This document shows, in pieces, positions 9,715-20,265 of a stretch of 64,000 nt of DNA. A model generated the notes under the pieces. It was given only the letters and a program-made list of their open reading frames with translations. It made no database searches and was not told the origin of the DNA. This DNA is from Stomoxys calcitrans (Eukaryota; Arthropoda; Insecta; Diptera; Muscidae), in NCBI RefSeq assembly GCF_963082655.1, contig NC_081553.1, positions 158,077,441-158,141,440 on the forward strand. The letters run 5' to 3'. Numbering within the stretch: position 1 is the stretch's first letter; each line of letters begins with the position of its first letter. Position numbers and translations under genes: made by a program.

Positions 9715-12114
9715 TTTAGGTTAGGATGAAAAGAGGGTGAGTATATTAATTCGCCCCATGCTACTATGGACTTACACCTAAGGCAGTAATCGGTTTTTTG
9801 TGCTCTCTTAATACTAAAAACGTAACCTCGTAACAGAAAATCTTTTTTTCCAACGTCTCATCATCTTCCCTGCATGCCCTACACATGATAAGTCATGATA
9901 CCGAAAGTCATACTAACCTCCTTCTTACTTCCTTTCAGTAATAAGCTATAGATCGGTCGTTCTTCCGACCGTTTCGCTGTTCCGTTCTTCGCACATGCCT
10001 TAACTCGGACTGCGTTGTCCTGAAAGGTTTCGGGTTAAGCAAGTTTATTGACGGCATTCCTCTGGCCTTCACTGTCAAATCGGCTGCTCTTTCATTCCCC
10101 CTTACTCCACTGTGACCTGGCACCCAAACGACTTTACATGGCATCGAAGAATTCTTCTATGCACAACCTTATGCAGTGCAGTCTCCACCGACTTTCGCTT
10201 GACACAGGAATGCTGAGCCGTGTGTAATACACATCCCAGTAAACTTCTGCATTTTTACTACGAGCTCTGTTATAAAGTCTGCGGACCTCTTTCCCAGTGT
10301 TGCGATTTTCCCCGGTCATCTAGGGTTTTTCTTGGGCTGATTTCCTTTCCTGAAGAGGACAACTATCTTCAAAAGATCCCATTGTCGTCAATGTCTTCTA
10401 TGCTTGGACAATCTAAATGATCTTGCCCAAGTCTACTTCTGAGTAGTCTTCCAAATTTTGGCCAGTTGGGTTTCAACTTGTTGCGGAAGCTTATCGGGTT
10501 CGGCGCTGGTCATGCTATTCTAAACCTAATGCAGGGATGGTCTGAGAGGGAATGCTCCATGGAGACCTTCCAATCCCGAACCTCATCGTCTAGATTTTCC
10601 GAACATATTGACACATCTAAAACCTCCTCCCAAAATCTTTTTAACAAAGGTAGCGGTGTTACCAACATTAAGTGTTATTAGGACGTTAGTGTTCAAGAAT
10701 TCTGCAAAGGCTAAGCCCAGTACTACCCCACGAAATGTGATGAGAGTGCGTATCGCACCCTATTAGTACCCCATGTGATGTTCTAATCGTCTACTCCCTT
10801 TTCTTTAGGCTGCATTGAGTTTCTCGTCATTCGTCAAGAATGGTTCTATCATCGGGGTTCGTTAGGCTGCATTGATTCTACCGTCCCTGCACTGCATGAT
10901 GTTCCAATATTAGGATCTTTGCCTATCTTAGTCTTCTCAATCTTAAGTAAATGGGCTTCTTAGGAGTAGGTCATGGTCTCATCGTCTGCTCCCAGTGAGT
11001 TAGGCGGCATTAAGCTCTCTGTCACTGCACTGCCTGATGTATCAGCATTAGAGTCGTTGATGGTTTCGTCGTCGGGTGCCAGTTCGTTAAGCTGTGTTGG
11101 GTCTTTGTGGTCTTTCTCACAAAGTCGAGCTTTGCGTCCAAGGGAGTGTAGATACTTCCAACGAGCTTTTTGGCGGTATCAATACATTCCAATACAAAAT
11201 TCGTATGGGTGGACCCCTTTTAGAGTTTAATACATGTTTTATAAACTGTTCGTTTACCAAATGCCTCACCTGGGACCGACGATCTGGTGGAATCCTACTG
11301 GATGCACAGCAGATATCGATGATTGCATAAGCCATCTCATACCTGTTGTGCTTCCTTGCCACTCCGGCGTGAGAGGGCGGCTCCTTACCTTTCTCAGCGA
11401 CCATCTTCCCCTTTCCTTGATGGATGTGGCGTCCTCTTGGAAGTCACAGTCCTTCATAAAGGGGCCGTTCCTTCGTTCCTGTTCCGACTTGTCCACCTCC
11501 GCAGGACACTGTCTGGAGTCTCCATTGCGGGATGTCTGGCTTGGTTTTCCCATTTTTTCTTCTTTAGCATTTTGGCAGTGTTATGATCTTCGGGAGATCT
11601 GATTCTCTTTCCAGCTTCCGTAGAAGTGCTTGGAATGTCAGTTCTATCCCTTCCAGGATCCTACGTTTTCGCCCGATTGCGCTGTCGGTACATACCCCTT
11701 TGTCTCCTTCGTCGTGCCCCATTTTAATTTCTCGGTGTGCTTGTGAGCTTAGCAAAGCCATCGCTTACTTCTGCCGTCATCCCGTTGCCCTGACATCACG
11801 ATTCGGCTGCAATGTCTGTTTCATTGACACTATCGCTGTCTGATTCTGAGTCGGAAACACCACCTTTACTAAAAGGATGGGAACGAACTATGCATCCCTC
11901 TGGTTTATCCGTCTCTTTCTCTTACTCTCGACAACAGGTGCCAAGGCACCCACACCCATAGGAGGGGAGGACAACATGGCGGGTCTTTGGGGTCCATTTC
12001 TAGCCTACACTCCAAAAAGGCTTTAATTTTTTTTGTAATAGGTAGTACCTATTCCGAGATACGGATATTTTTCTTTGAAGAGCGAAATGAAAACAAGTCC
12101 GCTCTACTCAACGG
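9715..12114 (-). pseudogene. RNase H-bearing non-LTR retrotransposon (family L1A), internally deleted
   Basis: The minus-strand 3' end TAGGTTAGGATGAAAAGAGG is at about 9717, and the 5' end reads GTTGAGTAGAGCGGAC at about 12112. The frame at 10144-9935 reads MPCKVVWVPGHSGVRGNERA, ADLTVKARGMPSINLLNPKP: the C-terminal part of an RNase H domain. Regions at 10300-10480 match the RT-upstream part (MTGENRNTGKEVRRLYN), and 11100-11900 hold the ORF1 (gag-like, Arg/Lys-rich) in broken frames. EN and RT cores are deleted. Related copies: 31078-33200, 35595-36195, 37280-37510, 38940-39600, 40680-43165, 44592-45826, 52890-53725 and 54600-58820. Confidence 0.65.
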
Positions 12115-12507
12115 CTACTATAGATAAAAAAGCGTTAAAAACTCATTTCAAATGAATTTGATCATAATGATCACATTATTCTACAAAAATGTTCGTTATG
12201 AAATTCTACTATAGGTCTCTGAATACACCAAACCCAAAAACATAACTTAAAAGCCAGAAATCAGTAAAAATTTTAAATACACGTCGTTCGAACTCTGCTA
12301 CAAAAAGTAGGTCCCTAATCATTGAGTTTAAACTTGAATCGAACAGCACTCATTGAAATGTAAGATGTTTGTCCCTGTTCCTTAATGGAATGTTCATGGT
12401 CAAATTTACATTTATTGTACTTTAAAGTTTAAGGTAAAGTTATTACTTTTCTGAGTTGGTGACAGATTCGGCAAACAACTTCAATTCAGGAGGATGTCAA
12501 AGAAAAC

Positions 12508-14382
12508 AAGTAAAAGCGTGCTAAGTTCGGTCGGGCCGAATCTTATATACCCTCCACCATGGATCGCATTTGTCGAGTTCTTATCCCGGCATCTCTTCTT
12601 AGGCAAAAAAAGGGATTTAAGAAAAGATTTGCTCTGCTATTAGAGCGATATAAAGATATGGTGCGGTTAGCACCGCAATTAAATTATACGTTGGATATCT
12701 GTGTAAAATGTCAGCCAATTCGAATAAGAATTGTGCCCTTTGGGGGCTCGAGAAGTAAAATAGAGGGATCGATTTATATGGGAGCTGTATCGGGCTATAG
12801 ACCGATTCAGTTCATAATAAACACGTATGTTGTGGGTCATGAGAGGATCCGTAGTACAAAATTTCAGGCAAATCGGATAATAATTGCGACCTCTAGAGGC
12901 TCAAGAAGTCAAGATCCCAGATCGGTTTATATGGCAGCTATTGGGTTGTTATATAGTCGGCGTTGACAAATTTTTTCAACGGCTTGTGACTCTGTAATTG
13001 CATTCTTTCTTCTGTCAGTTATCAGCTGTTACTTTTAGCTTGCTTTAGAAAAAAAGTGCGCGAAATTTTGTTTACATTTGTTTGTTTGGCATCAATTTTG
13101 ATATGGGTACCACATGTATTGAAAGAAATTCATTTAACAAACCGAATCAACGCTTGTGATATGCACCTTAAACGCAATAAATTCGATCCGTTTTTAAAAC
13201 GAATCATAACTGGAGATGAAAAATTGATTGTTTACAACAACGTTAGTCGAAAACGATCATGGTCCAAGCATGGTGAACCAGCTCAAACCACTTCAAAGGC
13301 TGATATCCGCCAAAAAAAGGTTATGCTGTCTGTTTGGTGGGATTGGAAGGGTGTGGTATATTTTGAGCTGCTTCCAAGGAACCAAACGACAATTATATAT
13401 TTGATTAAAATTCATTCTAAGTTTTATTAAAAATGCATTTACTTTCTTTTAAAAAATCCGCAATTACTTTTTAGGCAACCCAATATATCAGGCTATGAAC
13501 CGATTTGAACCTTCTTTGACGCAGTTGTAGAAAGTAAGAATAAAATACTTCATAAAAATTTTCAACCAAATCGGATAGGAATTGCGCCCTCTAGAAGCTC
13601 AAGAAGCCAAGTCCCCAGATCTGTTTATATGCCAGCTATATCAGGTTATCAACCGATTAGAACTACACTTGGCACAGTTGTTGGATATCATATCGAAACA
13701 CTTCGTGCAAAAATGCATCCAAATCGGATAAGAATTGCGCACTCTAGAGGCTGAAGAAGTCAAGACCCAAGATCGGTTTATATGGCAGCTATATCAGGCT
13801 ATAGACCGATTTGAACCATAATTGACACAGTTAATGGATATCATAACAAAACACGTGGTGCAAAGTTTCATTCCAATCGGATAAGAATTGCGCACTCTAG
13901 AGGCTTAAGAAGTCAAGACCCAAGATCGGTTTATATGGCAGCTATATCAGGTTATCATCCGATGAACCATACTTAGCACATTTGTTGGATATCAAAACAA
14001 AACACGTCGTGCAAAATTTCATTCTAATCGGATAAGAATTGCGCACTCTAGAGGCTCAAGAAGTCAAGACCCAAGATCGGTTTATATGGCAGCTATATCG
14101 AAACATGGACCGATGTGGCCCATTTACAATACCAACCGACCTACACTAATAAGAAGTACTTGTGCAAAATTTCAAGCGGCTAGCTTTACTCCTTCGGAAG
14201 TTAGCGTGCTTTCGACAGACAGACGGACGGACGGACAGACGGACGGACATGGCTAGATCGACATAAAATGTCGCGACGATTAAGAATATATATACTTTAT
14301 GGGGTCTCAGACGAATATTTCGAGTAGTTACAAACAGAATGACGAAATTAGTATACCCCATCTTATGGTGGAGGGTATGAAA
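12508..14382 (+). mobile_element. Helentron/DINE-1-like element, complete ends, interrupted by a mariner
   Basis: The left end GTAAAAGCGTGCTAAGTTCG with TCGGTCGGGCCGAA and TATATACCCTCCACC, and the right end GGTGGAGGGTAT at 14369-14380, are inverted to each other. The interior holds about seven ~150-bp units. Before the right end are the typical GACAGACAGACGGACGGACG tract and TATATATACTTTATGGGGTC. A mariner element splits it at 12941-13483 inside one unit. No enzyme is encoded, so it is non-autonomous. Confidence 0.75.
12941..13483 (+). mobile_element. mariner element, internally deleted, with TA target duplication
   Basis: The terminal repeats are TTGGGTTG at 12941 and CAACCCAA ending at 13483, flanked by TA on both sides; removing the element restores the Helentron-like unit GGCAGCTATATCAGG. 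Inside, 13056-13430 encodes a transposase piece: LKRIITGDEKLIVYNNVSRK, RSWSKHGEPAQT, RQKKVMLSVWWDWKGVVYFE, LLP. This contains the T-G-D-E-K/W region with the first catalytic Asp and the V-W-W-D-W-K-G motif with the second. N- and C-terminal thirds are deleted, so it is inactive. Confidence 0.85.
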
Positions 14383-14527
14383 ATGTTCCTTACCAAATTT
14401 GATTATAAGCCACTGAACAACAAAAATGCGCATGTATGATACATATCGTGACAACTTCGATATCAACTTTTGCAAAAAACAGAAAAATATTTTTAACTTT
14501 TTTTGCTCGAATTTCTGTCGCATTAAA

Positions 14528-14816
14528 CATTCCATTAAGGAAAGGAGCAAACTTTTCACATATCAACGAGTGCTGTCCGATTCAAGTTTAAACTCAATGA
14601 TAAGGGGCCTTTGCTTTATAGCTGACTCCGAGCAGCGTGCCGCAGTGCGGCACCTCTTTGAAGAGAAGTTTTTATATGGTATAGTATCTCACGAATGTCG
14701 CCAGAATTAGGAGAGAATAACCACAGCTGAAATTTTTTTTGGATGTTTGCGCCAGGTTTCGAACCCAGGCGTTCAGCGTCATAGGCGGACATGCTAACCT
14801 CTGCGCTACGGTGGCA
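14528..14816 (-). mobile_element. tRNA-derived SINE (family S1)
   Basis: Near full-length minus-strand copy: head at GCCACCGTAGCGCAGAGG (read on minus, from 14813), B-box-like TTTCGAACCCAGGC on the plus strand near 14756, body with CGAGCAGCGTGCCGC, and 3' end near ATTCCATTAAGG at 14528. Same family as 5290-5596. Confidence 0.75.
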
Positions 14817-14917
14817 TCCATATATACTTTTGACCATCATAAAATTCTAAGAAAATTTAACATTTTATGATGACCATACCTTGAGCTACTACACTCAGAG
14901 AAATTTTTTAGTAAAAA

Positions 14918-15700
14918 CAAATAAGAGCGTGCTAAGTTCGGCCGGGACGAATCTTACATACCCTCCACCATGGATCGTATTTGTCGAGTTCTATGCGCGG
15001 TATCTCTTTTTAAGCAAACAAAGAATTTTGAATAAGAACTGTTATGCTATTGCAGCTATATCAAGTTATAGTCCGATTCGGGCCATAAATAAATGCTGAA
15101 CATTGTAAAAGTCATTGTGTAATATTTCAGTTCATTCGGAAAAGAATTGTGCCTTGTAGGGGCTCGAGAAGCAAAATCGGGAGATAGGTTTAGCTATTGA
15201 TCGATTCAGACCATATTAGACACGTATGTTGAAGGTCACGAGAGAAACCGTTGTACAAAATTTCCAAATCGGATAAGAATTGCGCCCTCTGGAGTCTCAA
15301 GAAGACAAGATCCCAGATCGGTTTATATGGCAGCTATATCAGGTTCTACACTGATTTACGCTATACTTAGTTATTGGAATTCATAACAAAACACCTCATG
15401 CAAAATTTCAGCCAAATCGGATGAGGTTCTACACCGATTTATGCCATATTTAGTTATTGGAAGTCATAACAAAACACCTCATGCAAAATTTCAGCCAAAT
15501 CGGATGAGAATTACGCGCTTTATTGGCTCAAGAAGTCAAGATCCAAGATCGGTTTATATGACAGCTATACCAGATTATGAACCGAATTGAACCATACTTA
15601 GCACAGTTTTTGGAAGTGATACCAAAACACCACGTGCCAAATTTCAGTCAAATCGGACGAGAATTGCGTCTTCTAGAGGCTCAAGAAGACCCAAGATATT
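14918..15700 (+). mobile_element. Helentron/DINE-1-like element, 3'-truncated, nested in a MITE
   Basis: The left end GAGCGTGCTAAGTTCGGCCG is present with TACATACCCTCCACCATGG, then about five units with the AGATCGGTTTATATGG signature; the right end is missing. It sits between CTCAGAGAAATTTTTTAGT (14886) and AACTAAATTCTCTGGGTA (15820-15838), which look like the two inverted ends of another small element. Confidence 0.65.
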
Positions 15701-15839
15701 TAAATATATAGCAAATGTTTCAATTGTTGTTTGAGACGATCTAAAATTTTGTATGGATTCATTCAAAAGTTTAAAATTTTAATTTAATATCAGCAAACAG
15801 TGTTTGGTTATATCAGCAAACTAAATTCTCTGGGTATAG

Positions 15840-16140
15840 AGGGTTCAATAAATGTCCGAGCCCATAAGTATGAGGTTATGATGTCTCACCTGGACCGTAC
15901 TGAGCGTGGTAGTTGATAGGTATAACGGAGTCCAAAAGGAAAAGTTTCAACGAAATAGAAAAACGATTGGACTCTCTAAATGCCAACTGCGTTAAGCATT
16001 GTTTTTGAGCGTTGCGTTGAAAAATCTCATCTCTGCAAACCCCCAAACCCCACAAAGCAACCCGCGTTATTACCTAATAGGGAATAATATCGATGTATGT
16101 TTTAATATGACCATACTCTCTCTGATACTTTACTAATCCA
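15840..16140. other. GC-richer unique island, unassigned
   Basis: This stretch differs from the AT-rich and repeat sequence around it. On the minus strand from about 16038 to 15880 there is a stop-free frame (DEIFQRNAQKQCLTQLAFRE, SNRFSISLKLFLLDSVIPIN, YHAQYGPG) bounded by a possible acceptor (GGTTTGCAG) and donor (CCAG|GTGAGA). The acceptor does not give the phase 0 needed to follow the Side-like exon at 18780. I do not recognise the peptide; it may be an exon of another gene, an alternative exon, or a transposon piece. Confidence 0.25.
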
Positions 16141-16149
16141 TGTAACACC

Positions 16150-18600
16150 TACACTCAAGCAAATTTTTTAATCAAAACGGTGAAAATGGGAAAGCAGACA
16201 TTACTGCTGTTTCAGCTAACATAGGGCTAATGTATTAGCAAACATTTCTTACTGCTATTTCAACTAACAAAATCTGCTGTTTTGGGTACACAAGTCTGCT
16301 GAAAAAAATTTATGTTACTTTTTATGGTTGCTTCTTACCTGTTTGTTTGATTACTTGAATATTTTGTTATTGCTGTACTTATGTGCACATAACTGGCATG
16401 GGCTATTGTATTTAAATTTAGAGAAAAAAGTTATGGAAATTATACATTCAGTGGTGATTATAAACATCCGCGGAGACTCACATTTACATATGTGTTTAAT
16501 TTTTATACCCTCCACATTAAGATGGGGGGTATACTAATTTCGTCATTCTGTTTGTAACTACTCGAAATATTCGTCTGAGACCCCATAAAGTATATATATT
16601 CTTGATCGTCGTGACATTTTATGTCGATCTAGCCATGTCCGTCCGTCTGTCCGTCTGTCTGTCGAAAGCACGCTAACTTCCGAAGGAGTAAAGCTAGCCG
16701 CTTGAAATTTTGCACAAATACTTCTTATTAGTGTAGGTCGGTTGGTATTGTAAATGGACCATATCGGTCCATGTTTTGATATAGCTGCCATATAAACCGA
16801 TCTTGGACCTTGACTTCTTGAGCCTGTAGAGTGCGCACTTCTTATCCGATTGGAATGAAATTTTGCATGACGTGTTTTGCTATGATATCCAACAACTGTG
16901 CCAAGTATGGTTCAAATCGGTCCATAACCTGATATAGCTGCCATATAAACCGATCTTGGGTCTTGACTTCTTGAGCTCTAGCGTGCGCAATTCTTATCCG
17001 ATCAGAATGAAATTTTGCACGACGTGTTTTGTTATGATATCCAACAACTGTGCCAAGTATGGTTCAAGTCGGTCCATAACCTGATATAGCTGCCATATAA
17101 ACCGATCTTGGGTCTTGACTTCTTGAGCCTCTAGAGTGCGCAATTCTTATCCGATCAGAATGAAATTTTGCACGACGTGTTTTGTTACGATATCCAACAA
17201 CAGTGCCAAGTATGGTTCAAATCGGTTCATAACCTGATATAGCTACCATATAAACCGATCTTGGGTCTTGACTTCTTGAGCCTCTAGAGTGCGCAATTCT
17301 TATCCGATTGGAATGGAATTTCGCACGACGTGTTTTGTTATGATACCCAACAACTGTGCCAAGTATGGTTCAAATCGGTCCATAACCTGGTATATCTACC
17401 ATATAAACCGATCTTGGGTCTTGACTTCTTGACCCTCTAGAGGGCACAATTCTTATCCGATTTGAATGAATTTTTGCACGAAGTATTTCGTTATGATATC
17501 CAACTACTGTGCCAAGTATGGTTCAAATCGGTTCATAACCTGATATAGCTGTCATATAAACAGATCTGGGGATTTGATTTCTTGAGCTTCTAGGGGGCGC
17601 AATTCCTATCCGATTTGGCTGAAATTTTGCATGACGTATTTTATTTTTACTTTCAACAACTGTGTCAAATAAGGTTCAAATCGGTTCATAACCTGATATA
17701 GCTGCCATATAAACCGATCTGGGATCTTGACTTCTTGACCCCTAGAGGTCGCAATTATTATCCGATATGCCTGAAATTTTGTACGATGGATCCTCTCATG
17801 ACCATCAACAAACGTTGTTTATTATGGTCTGAATCGGTCTATAGCCCGACACAGATCCCATAAAAATCGTTCTCTCTATTTTACTTCGTGAGCCCCAATG
17901 GGCGCAATTCTTATACGAATTGGCTGAAATTTTACACAGGTCTGCAACATATAATTTAATTGTGGTCCGAACCGGACCATATCTTGATATCGTTTTAATA
18001 GCAGAGCAACTCTTTTCTTATATCCTTTTTTGCCTAAGAAGAGATGCCGGGAAAAGAACTCGACAAATGCGATCCATGGTGGAGGGTATATAAGATTCGG
18101 CCCGGCCGAACTTAGCACGCTTTTACTTGTTTCATCTCACTTCCTCTTCATAAAAAAGCAATAGTCATTTTTAGCAAACAACAGACTTTTCAGCAGTAAG
18201 CCTGCTTCTCTGAAACTGCAGTACTTCTGCTGTAATAGCAGAACTACTGCTACAATATACTGCTACTACTGCAGCAATAATTACTACTAATAATAATCGA
18301 CAGAGAGTGTTTGCTACTTTTTAGCAAACTTTTTTCTATGAGTATATTTGAAAGGAGTTTTCAACGTTTTTTTTTTAAGGGACAAAATTTATAAGTCCAA
18401 TCCAAATATTATAAGTCCAATATTTCAGCAGATTTGTAGTAAAAATAGTAGATTTTGTCAATTTAAATAGCAGATCTAAAAATTTTGCTAAAACAACAGT
18501 CATTTGTTTGCTTACACAGCAGTTATGTCTGCTTTCCCTTTTTTAGCAGACAAATTCTTCTATTTGAGCAAACTTTTTCTCTATTTTCAGCAATGAAAGA
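16150..18600. mobile_element. MITE-like sequence rich in CTGCT/AGCAG motifs, split by a Helentron-like element
   Basis: On the left (16150-16320) and right (18135-18600) of the Helentron-like copy are matching AT-rich segments with GCTGTTTCAGCTAAC, TTAGCAAACA, TTCTGCTGTAATAGC and ACTGCTACTACTGCAG motifs. Ends such as CACTCAAGCAAATTTTTT (16152) and AGCAAACTTTTTTCTATGAG (18330) are inverted to each other. No coding capacity. Family unknown. Confidence 0.5.
16503..18132 (-). mobile_element. Helentron/DINE-1-like element, complete ends, minus orientation
   Basis: It begins TATACCCTCCACATTAAGAT and ends GGTGGAGGGTATATAAGATT, TCGGCCCGGCCGAACTTAGC. Inside are about nine units with CATATAAACCGATCTTGGGT, TTGACTTCTTGAGC and ATTCTTATCCGAT. 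The orderly spacing of units (about 153 bp) and full termini make this one of the best copies in the window. Confidence 0.75.
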
Positions 18601-18779
18601 CACTCAAAAACATATTACGGATTTGTTAAGTTAAGTTAAGTGTAGTATTTCACTTTTATAATGGATATTTTATGAACACTTTGGAGGAGTAAATCACAAA
18701 TATGTAAATAAAATGTTAATTATTCGTACTGTGGAAGAAGGCGTTGCGTAACTAATAGAAATACATATTAAGTTCTCAC

Positions 18780-18974
18780 CATTGATAAATTGCCTATAGC
18801 GGAAGAAGCATGTGCGCCATTTCGCAGTGTGCAGTAGCCAATACTGCGAAGAGAATTAGAAGCACTTCCTATCGTGTATTGTTGTGGTTGTTGATTATTT
18901 GATGAAAGGTCCTTATTAGGGCTGCGGCTGGACTCAATAATTGATATATGTTGCGTTCTGTTAGCGCAATTAAT
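18780..18974 (-). CDS. Side-like exon: cytoplasmic tail
   Basis: The exon follows a pyrimidine-rich TTCTATTCCAG acceptor and ends ATG|GTGAGA; both ends are phase 0, which fits the phase 0 end of the transmembrane exon. It encodes 65 residues without a stop: INCANRTQHISIIESSRSPN, then KDLSSNNQQPQQYTIGSASN, then SLRSIGYCTLRNGAHASSAI, GNLSM. It is Ser/Asn/Gln-rich, as expected of an unstructured tail, and carries G-Y-C-T-L-R-N-G, which resembles a conserved tail motif of Side paralogues. There is no in-frame Met near its start, so it is invisible to a start-based ORF search. The next exon and the stop codon were not found to the left. It is less certain than the extracellular exons. Confidence 0.72.
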
Positions 18975-19139
18975 CTGGAATAGAAATATACTTATATACT
19001 TTAAAGTTTAAATATGATGTACCTAGTTGCATGCACACAGAAAAACAAATAATTTTTAAAAGCAGCATCTTTAGTTGAAAAAACAACGACTTTTCTTAGT
19101 TTGGGTTGAACTTTCACAACCCAAACAACAAATTTCTTG

Positions 19140-20265
19140 TTCACAAGACGTCTTATCAAAGGAACAGGAGAAGGAAGATGCCTTCTAGTTTCTACCGTTG
19201 ACATAGAGATGTGCGCTCACGCACGACTTTTTTATGTCGACTCACGTTCACACACGCGCATGGGACGAACATTTTACTCACGCACGACTCACGAGAAAAT
19301 CAAGAGACACTCACATCTTGTGAGTGTCGTGACTTGCGAACGTTCGCATCCGCGAATTCAGATAAGTTCTCAAAGCAATGAAAACCCAAAGTGGAATTTC
19401 TTCTGACTTCCGGTGCTGGACACATATACAACAGATGTTCTATCTTCTTCGACGTCCTACCTTCCTTAGCGTCCTACCTTCCTTGGCGTCCTACCTTCCT
19501 CGACATCCTCACAGCTTCTGCAGAAGTAGTTACTTTCAACCTTCAGTGCGTCAGCTAGTTTTCCGGTCAGACAGTGACCTGTCTTGACGGATACAATGAC
19601 TGAGACGTCTGTTCTAGCCAGCGACAACAGAGCGGTAGGCCTCTTCAAGTCCTCCTGTTGTGATCATCTGTCATTCGTTGCCCTGACCCTGAATACCGAG
19701 CTAACATGTCGCTTGGAATGTGTAAGGTAGTTCCCAGTCCCACAAGCTCACCTGCTTTACGATTCCCCGGGATGTCTCTGCGGCCCGGCACCCAGTACAG
19801 TTGAGTTTGGACTGTTCAGCCATCTCGTTGAGAGATCTGCGACAGTCGAGGGCGGTTTTTGAATTCAGAAATACGTTATCCAGGTATTTGATAGCTGCCT
19901 GGCTATCTGAGAAGATAATTATGTCAATCGTCGTTATGACGTTATATCTAAGCCATTCCACCTTTCTTTAATAGCAAGTATCTTCGATTGATACACACTA
20001 CAGTGATCGGGTTACCTTGTTGATATGACCAATCCAAGTTCTTCAGGGTACACCTTAAAGCCCACCTTGTCGTCTAGTTTGGAAACATCCGTATAGAAGT
20101 CAACGTAACTTCTATTACCAGGGAACTGGTCGTTCAAATCTGTTCTATCAGTAAAAGTGGTGGTTAAGTACTGTATCCAGAGATTATACGACATACATTT
20201 CCGACGGAAATCGTACAACAATTTTCAACTTTCGTCAATTTATGATTATGGCTACCCTGGTCCAT
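19140..20265 (-). pseudogene. RNase H-bearing non-LTR retrotransposon 3' part (family L1B)
   Basis: The minus frames read DFYTDVSKLDDKVGFKVYPE (20120 down) and then IDIIIFSDSQAAIKYLDNVF, LNSKTALDCRRSLNEMAEQS (about 19930-19810): an RNase H domain with F-x-T-D-x-S-K and F-S-D-S-Q-A-A motifs. Further on, CRSCEDVEEGR is a Cys-containing remnant of the C-terminal region. The 3' UTR resembles that of the copy at 29905-30850 but is disrupted around 19200-19330 by a block of TCACGCACGACT-type repeats. Frameshifts and a small 18-bp triplication (19455-19505) show decay. Confidence 0.65.

Noticed and set aside
11094..11602. Plus-strand frames of up to 122 codons at 11094-11843
   Set aside because: They lie opposite ORF1 of a minus-strand LINE and match its reverse frames; shadows.
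16503..18132. Regularly spaced repeats that could suggest a CRISPR array
   Set aside because: The whole ~153-bp unit repeats with diverged copies and no unique spacers; the host is an insect.
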